From contig CM068367.1 of the NCBI GenBank assembly GCA_034769895.1, positions 120,937,927 to 121,001,926 of the forward strand: a stretch of DNA of 64,000 nt, read 5' to 3'. Made by a program: the position numbers and the translations under genes. The notes beneath the pieces are model-generated. The model saw only the letters and a program-made list of their open reading frames with translations. It was not told the origin of the DNA and ran no database searches. The DNA comes from Magicicada septendecula (lineage: Eukaryota > Arthropoda > Insecta > Hemiptera > Cicadidae). The stretch's first letter is position 1, and every line of letters starts with the position of its first letter. Positions 57,411 through 64,000 of the stretch are shown here, piece after piece.

Positions 57411-59650
57411 ATGTGTTTCCTTTCGGATCGGGACAGGCGATTCGCCTATTCCCTGATAGAAAAAGATGGAGGAAGATACAATTAATGTTCATCCTTAAAT
57501 GTTTTTCCGTAGAGAAGAATACAATAAAAATTTGGAAAAAATATTGTCCCTGGATCACTCGCTTCTGATTTCTGTTTCATTTGGAAGTAACTTTCGAACC
57601 CAGTTCTTACCTTTACATCTACCAATTACATATCCTTCATTTTACATATCCAATTACATACCAATCAATTATTTCTTCATCATCCTTTTCTGTCCAAGTC
57701 TTGCCTTCCCGAATAGGCTACTAATATCGAAGTTATTAAATATTACGATGTGTTCTATTCGCAAGATACAAAATAACCCTGTTTTATGTATTATAAATGT
57801 TTATAAAACATTATAAATATTACTTGATACCTGTCCGCGTCTTTGATTTTGTATTACTGAGGGGTAAATAAATAATTTTGTGAACAACGATTAAACAACA
57901 ACATGCTGGGTCGTATTGTTTACAACGTACTGTAGGCTGCCCAAAGCTCTGTAATATATATTGAAACTAATCCCTAACCGCATTAACTAATCAGAACATA
58001 AACAACGATTATCTCTTAAGATAGGCTGTAAGCAGGCACAGTTCATGGCTTCTCGTATTATGTCAAACGCTGCCTTCCTTAACACAGCTTACACGTAGAA
58101 ACAAGAAAATGTCTGGAAATTAAAGTGCATATGATTGATATTATAAAGATGTCCCAAATTGTAATTTTGTTAAATTTGTTACAAATTTTATTCTATTTGT
58201 TCAAACACTGGTGAAAATAAAATAAAAAACTGTAATCATAAACCATATCATGTAGGATTGTAGAGCAATACTGCATTGTATAGCGATTTAACAGGTTTTT
58301 TACTGATCATAAAATTATATTTGCTGATGGATTTCTTTCTGTCAACGTACAAAAACATCGGTTGTATAAAACTTCATACGGACGTACTGTAGATTTCAAC
58401 TTTGCATGAAACAGCACAATATTCACATCACACAGAGCTTTAAAAGTACGGTAAAGAATTAGAATTATAAATTACTTTATTAACCTTTTAGTCTCTTTAA
58501 TACAAGAAAAATCCGTTTCGTCAAGTTTATACTTTAGCTAAAATTACTTAATTTTGAGACAACGGTTAAGAAACTCATTTACAGAATAAAAACATTCTTT
58601 TTGTAAAAAATAATTTATCCCTACTACAAAATGGCTGAGTGCTCTTCACCGCTTTCAGCTCAGCTAGTAAAGAGTTTTAAACTGTTGTACTCTATACTTA
58701 ATCCCTTTTTTCAAATGTTAATGTATAATGCTTAGAAATATTAAAGGATCTTTATGTTTGGTGTTGTAGACATTATTTAATACGTATGCAAATTATGTAT
58801 TACGCAGGAAACGTAATACGTACGCCTATAAATGCAAATTACATTTTACTAATTATATTAACTGAAATATGTACAATGAAGATAATGACAAAATACCGAG
58901 TTCTTTAAACAAGTGTGTACATTTTACTCATCTGTTCCTACGTTTAATTAACATTTTTTGTTTACGTGAGTGTTTTTCTCAATGTATATAATGTAGCATA
59001 CAATCGTGGGTGCAGACAATTTTATTCAGTATGAGTACTATGTGCATTTAGGCATTTAGGGCTAAGTAAGAAATGTTACTGGGGACAAGGACCTATGCCC
59101 ATTTGATAGCTAGATTATTCGGACCTCCTCGCCCCTAGAAACATGGTTGATGCGCTCACAGGAACACTGATCTTCCACACCAGAGCATGTTTTAAGTAAT
59201 AAACTAGATGGCACTAGTGCAGCCTAGTGGCAGGTATTAGTGCCGGTGCCGAAAAATGAGAAAAAAGGGGAGAAATCAGCAAATCACGAAGGTGCATTTG
59301 CATTTGCGTATATTAGCTTTCACCATTGTCTGTATAGTGTGCGAATTGTGGCAACGTTCTTACAAGCTAAAGAACGAAGGCGAAGACTTCCTGATGAAGA
59401 ACTGTACAAATATCATGGTTACATCAAGACTTTTTTTTTTCAAAAGACTATATTTTTTAAGTTTGTACCTTTGATGTGAATTAAGAAAATATTTTGTTAC
59501 TAGCATACTTTTTCCTTTTTCTTTCTTAACTAACTTATTTAGTCGTAAAGCAATTTAATATGAATTGTTTATGCATCTTTCATTTCAAAAAAATTACTTA
59601 AAATTACACAAACTTATATCTCAGCCAGTCTCAGTAACAAGCTTTTGCCA
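57411..59650. other. No gene recognised
   Basis: AT-rich spacer. Two overlapping ORFs at 59240-59479 lack motifs. Confidence 0.3.
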
Positions 59651-59657
59651 GAGTCTG

Positions 59658-59724
59658 TACATACATACATACATACATACGTACATACATACATACATAC
59701 ATACAAACATACATACATACAAAC

Positions 59725-59760
<36 letters not shown>
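59658..59760. repeat. (ACAT)n then (AT)n microsatellite
   Basis: About 19 tetranucleotide units with a few point changes, continuing into an AT run. It explains the H-T-Y-I ORF here. Confidence 0.95.
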
Positions 59761-59762
<2 letters not shown>

Positions 59763-60319
59763 CATTTAATATTTATAATTATATATAATAGTAATATAGT
59801 AATATTACTATAAATTCTCATTTATAGTAATATATATAATTACAGTACTTTATATATTTTTAAGTAGACCAGTGATAAAGGCTTTGAATTTGTAACAGGC
59901 CTCCATGTAGTAGTAATGTGCACATCACACTGTAATGTACTAATTAAATATTACATAATTAATTATAATGAATCAATTTGAGTGTTTGTGGTGTTTTTTT
60001 TTTAATTTTCCTAATGTCTAAAGCATTTGTGTCTATTTTTACAGTTAATTTCACGAGTAAAAAATGAACATGATCAAGGTCAAGTTAAGTTCAAATTACA
60101 TAAGTTTCAATATTATATAAAAATATATATATATATACTGGTTGGATTAGTGCCGCCTAGTGCAAATTGCAAATTCCTTAAAATATTCTCTGTTCCACAC
60201 TCTTGGTGTTCGAATTTCCAAACAGAATTCCAAAAGTCAGCCACCCAATCAACGAAACATAAATAAAGACTTCGTTACCATGAAAACGCTGAATGTATAG
60301 ATTACAGTTTAATTATTTT

Positions 60320-60375
60320 CGATAAGCGCTTTCGAACCCCACTGGCTTATCGGGATTCAACTCATTATCAGATCG
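60320..60375 (-). ncRNA. Degenerate hammerhead-like motif
   Basis: On the minus strand CTGATAA (60371-60365) would be the core, with G8 changed to A. GAATCCC pairs with GGGGTTC as a 7-bp stem but begins six bases after A9. GAAA leads into palindromic stem III AGCGCT and cleavage base T. Stem I is a perfect CGAT with ATCG. The palindromic stem III and closed stem I are suggestive. The core change and the displaced stem II make activity unlikely. Confidence 0.35.
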
Positions 60376-62090
60376 GTACACGTAGTAGCCACAAGAGTAT
60401 TCACTAAACTAGGGGAGTGCAATACGTGGTATTCCTGTATAATAAAATCTACAATCCACTAGTTAATTAAATCAGATAACTAAACATAAGAAAACTTAAA
60501 GTATCTAATTACTAGACATCCCTTATTATTGCGACTCAAAATTCGAAAACAATATAAGCTAGAACAGTAACAGAGTGCTGTGAAAAACATATAAAGTTCC
60601 TCTCAATTTTTCCAAAGCTAAGAAACACTAAAGAAAAACTATTACACGTTTACCATAACATTAAACAGTCCGGCCTGGTTTTTAGTTATCACATCCTTGA
60701 GTAGCAGATTACTGATCAAAATTGCTCATTGGCTGTATGCGTTGACAAAGTGGTTTATCAAAAAAAAAATCTGTGTCGAAAAAATAATCAGCACGCTATA
60801 TGGACAAACAAATTATTTAACATTTTCTTCGTTTTTCAGTTGACTTAAAGAGATTAATTTGCCTTCTTCCGGTTGCATCGAGTTCAATTCCTATGAGAGA
60901 GAGAGAGTTCACACTGACGCATAAAAACAACACCCAATCAACGACAAGCAAAACCGCGCTTAGTTATTCTATTTTTAAAATTCGCATGTTTCTATAAGTA
61001 CGGGCCTTTCCCGTACAGTTCTCAGAATACAGTACACAAGGTCGCTTTCCACTTAGAGTAAAAGTATAATTGAAATAAACACATACTCGCGCACTGTCCC
61101 CCTTCTCTACCGGACGATAGGTTTCTTAGTTTTTTATTTAACCTACTTAGTTTTATTAAGCACTTACTTGACACCTATGTACGTAATAGCGTTTAGACTT
61201 CTGCGCAGGAAGTAGCGTTTATGATTATCATTATTGGTTAAATAATAAATACTTCTTGCCAATCTTTGTATTGTTTATCGTTCATAATGTAATACTGCCT
61301 CGGCCAGAAGGATAACATTCGGAAGCCTTTGATGTAATAATGTGTTGTAAATTGCGCGTCAATTCCCGACACTGTCTCTGTGTACGAATCAGATTGCCCC
61401 GTTAGTAAGATGAGATTACCGTTGTGTCCACGTTGACGCCACGTTGACGCAATTAGTATTCACCAACTGGAGCTTATCATCTTCAATGGAGTCGAGTCGT
61501 AATAATTCTATTGTCGGTACAGCCGTCGGTTAATGATGTGCAGAAACATGTCTACAACGTAACTACACTGATGCGAAGTAAAAAGTAAATTATCACTGAT
61601 GGAAGTGCCTTTGATACCCACTGTCGTCCTTCTGACTGCGAGACCTATATAATTTGTTGTATATATTTGGTTAGAACTCCATGGAGGTTCTAACCAAATC
61701 ATTGTGAAATATAAAGATAAGTGCAAAATCGAGTTTCGTAAACATATTTGTATTTAATTTCATTTGGAAACTATACTATACTTCGTGTAACCACACAGCC
61801 AAAAACATTCGTTTTTTTCTTAAGTATTAACGATTCGTAAGTAAATAGTTTAGTTCAGCCAGTGGTATTCCAGAATTAAGCTAATATGCTCAGCCACTAT
61901 ATACACGCGCAATATGCTCTCTACCCACGCTGCGCGCATCAAATAATGGAAAACACAAAAACGAATAATATACGCTTACAGTCGATGGCTGAAATTTGTG
62001 CTTCGTATTGTGTTGAAACAAGTGTATCTGACAACTGACTGAACTAGGCCCTAGAGGTGACAGAAATGGGTTATTAGAAAAAAAAATTAC
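60376..62090. other. No gene recognised
   Basis: AT-rich spacer. A short exact inverted repeat, GGTTAGAACTCCATGG and its complement at about 61,669-61,700, is the only structure noted. The ORF at 61508-61726 runs through it. Confidence 0.35.
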
Positions 62091-62094
62091 TGTG

Positions 62095-62376
62095 CAAAAA
62101 CAAGGTTTGATCACATGAGAAATACAGAAGTAATGCGGAGAGATCGGTTTAAAGTAGACTCTACAACCATAGGTAATATAGATAAAACTAAGTAAGTATT
62201 GATTTGGTATAGGTACCTGAAGCGAATGAACGAAATGTAGGAAATCAGGTGGCCACAGAAAGTTTTTAAATGAACACCTCCTGAAAGAAACGGACAAGGG
62301 CGGCCACGTGGAAGGATAATTGGCTGTCGCTAGTGGAAAGAAGACATATGACGAAGAAGATGTGCGGAAATCTTCA

Positions 62377-62400
<24 letters not shown>
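62095..62400 (+). pseudogene. Non-LTR retrotransposon 3' relic
   Basis: The frame gives RNTEVMRRDRFKVDSTT, a YRYLKRMNE block, RWPQKVFK.TPPERN and GQGRPRGR, in the standard order of a LINE ORF2 C-terminus, interrupted by stops. It runs into a TTC and CTG triplet tract, as LINE 3' ends with simple repeats often do. A 193-codon ORF on the other strand is its shadow. Confidence 0.65.
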
Positions 62401-62414
<14 letters not shown>

Positions 62415-62447
62415 CTCTGCTGCTGCTGCTGCTGCTGCTGCCGCTGC
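62371..62447. repeat. (TTC)n-(CTG)n trinucleotide tract
   Basis: A compound triplet repeat at the end of the LINE relic. Confidence 0.9.
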
Positions 62448-62483
62448 ATTTTGGATACATGTTCTTTTCACAAGAGTTTATAT

Positions 62484-63012
62484 TGTTACGAGGGTCTAAC
62501 TGATCAGGTACAGTGGAAAGAAAACAAAATACAAGACACCAATTAAGTCACTAATCACCAGCTTTAATTATCACAATTAAACAGTGTAATCAACAAGATA
62601 GTCACTTACAACAAATCAAATAAAAAAAAGTTCACACGCAATAATAATGTCAACTAATATAAAACACAATTGTATTACAATTGTCCCCGCACAATTATAA
62701 AACACATAACACTTCGCCACAATACCTCGAACCGAACCTCAAATGCACTGTGTAATCGCCCGACAATAACCGAACTAAGCGCCGTTAAAGTCTTGTATTT
62801 ATACCCCGTTCAGACACCAGAACATTCCACATACTACGCATCAGCGCTACACTAGGACGTAATTGATTGCGGCCTTGGCACAGTGCGCGCGGCTGGGGAC
62901 GTCTAAAAAAGTCTCGCGAACGCATGTTGACATCACGTACGCACACAACGTTACAGCCGGATTCCTCTGGAACATTCGAGAAACACATAGATTGTTCTGT
63001 AATGTCGTAACA
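62484..63012 (-). mobile_element. Solo LTR, 529 bp, with inverted ends and 4-bp target duplication
   Basis: It begins TGTTACGA and ends TCGTAACA (perfect 8-bp terminal inverted repeat). ATAT flanks it on both sides (62480-62483 and 63013-63016). On the minus strand a TATA-like GGTATAAATAC lies near 62,801-62,811, which sets the orientation. Two diverged relatives lie at 22.5 and 36.8 kb in the opposite orientation. No internal domain is present, so it is a recombination product of a full element. A 4-bp duplication suits a Ty3/gypsy element, but the family cannot be named. Confidence 0.8.
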
Positions 63013-63016
63013 ATAT

Positions 63017-64000
63017 ATTCATTTATTTATTAGGTTGAAAGTTTGGAGGGACGGACACTGAAAATCTGCAAGATTGCGTATCTTAGATTCAAATGATGGT
63101 CGCGGAAATTTAGAGAAATCACTACGCCGAAAAGCCTCGTAACAGATAATCTGTCTAAAACGTATGTTTAGAAAATACTTACAATGCTATCCTCTTTATA
63201 GGCTATGTTTAGGGTGAAACCGAATCGAACATCGGTTACATTGACTGAAACACCCTCAGACACAAAGGGGAAAATAAAATCACTAAACAATAATATGGCA
63301 CAAAAACAACAGGCGACATGATTTTGATTTTTCACATAACAGTTTTTTGTACAACTAAAGTCAGACGTAAATAAATGTCAGTGTGCTTTTTTCTCTAGAG
63401 AGCAAACGGTATGAGGAGTAACGCTCAAAGGGATGAGGTCTGATCATCTTGAGGAGGGTAACGTGACAGGATGAGGAAGAAAGTAAAAAAGTGTACGTAA
63501 TCATAGGGTATCGAAGGGCGGCAAAGGGGTGAGAAAAAAAAATCGCAGTTGATTGCCTTAGGGAATCACCTTGGTTCACTCATACTCTGCCTACTTTGGG
63601 GCGACCTTCTATCGATAATTTCAAACTACTATTAACTGAAAAAAAGAAAAGAAAAGAACGAATGCTTACTAAATTTCTTCGTTATTACCTTATTCTGACT
63701 TTAAGACGCTAGCGGCGGGGAGAAAAAGAAATTAGGTATTCCTTAATAAATTAAAATTCAAAAGAAGTAACACGATATTTGTTTAATCTAAAAGAAAAAT
63801 ACAAGTTATTCTTTAACAGAAGAGTCTTTATTATTGTTAATAATCACTACAAAAGTGGATTTTAACTACTCTTCTAGGCATACACGTTGAGCGATATTCT
63901 GTTAATTATGCAGACATTTGAAATATACAATTTTTTTTTTGAGATCACTAAAAAAATAATTTTTTGTTGATAAATTTTTTGGCAGAAACTGATGTAGAAA
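63017..64000. other. No gene recognised
   Basis: AT-rich. A purine-rich stretch lies at 63,390-63,545 on the plus strand and a homopolymer T run near 63,932. No ORF has a motif. Confidence 0.35.

Noticed and set aside
60325..60345. tRNA-like T-arm GGGGTTCGAA on the minus strand
   Set aside because: There is no matching acceptor, D-arm or anticodon arm. The bases belong to the hammerhead-like motif.
61890..62471. 193-codon minus-strand ORF with poly-A and poly-E start
   Set aside because: It is antisense to a LINE relic, and its N-terminus is the triplet repeat.

Overview
This window looks like intergenic, repeat-dominated nuclear DNA from an arthropod, most likely an insect with a large genome. 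The reasons are high AT content, long perfect microsatellites, many decayed non-LTR and Penelope-like fragments, and one young giant-LTR retrotransposon. I found no convincing host exon, tRNA or rRNA. Almost every recognisable protein signal belongs to a mobile element. The species cannot be named from what I can see.

Layout. At 1-13.5 kb there is decayed DNA with a non-LTR reverse transcriptase (1.9-2.9 kb), LINE and Penelope-like element (PLE) relics (6.4-8.2 kb), and several foldback structures. These foldbacks (1.0, 8.6, 11.0 and 12.9-13.4 kb) carry hammerhead-ribozyme-like cores. At 13.5-28 kb there is very AT-rich DNA holding a solo LTR of about 2.5 kb (19649-22148) and a fragment of a second, short LTR family (22.5-22.8 kb). 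At 28-38 kb there is a LINE tail on the minus strand next to a PLE with a GIY-YIG endonuclease and a hammerhead core just downstream. This stretch also has two more LINE relics, a foldback, a hAT-like MITE and a second copy of the short LTR.

The main element, 38955-51755, is a nearly intact Ty3/gypsy-type retrotransposon on the minus strand. It has two LTRs of about 2.96 kb that differ at only about five positions by eye, and an ACATT target duplication. Gag has a coiled coil and a capsid-like region, then an N/G/R-rich nucleocapsid-like tail after an in-frame TAA. The pol frame encodes protease, RT, RNase H and integrase. Pol lies in the -1 frame relative to gag. The classic slippery heptamer TTTAAAC sits directly before the gag stop, and a 7-bp hairpin starts 9 nt downstream. 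Between pol and the 3' LTR is a 114-bp tandem repeat array that stays open as a 38-residue repeated peptide.

At 51.8-64 kb there are more LINE 3'-end relics (54.0, 57.0 and 62.1 kb), microsatellites, a degenerate hammerhead-like motif (60.3 kb) and a well-bounded 529-bp solo LTR (62484-63012).

Taken together, three kinds of retroelement shape the locus: LTR elements (including solo LTRs left by recombination), non-LTR elements that survive as 3' ends, and PLE-type elements that leave ribozyme-bearing terminal repeats. All alignments here were made by eye. Boundaries without stated target duplications are approximate.
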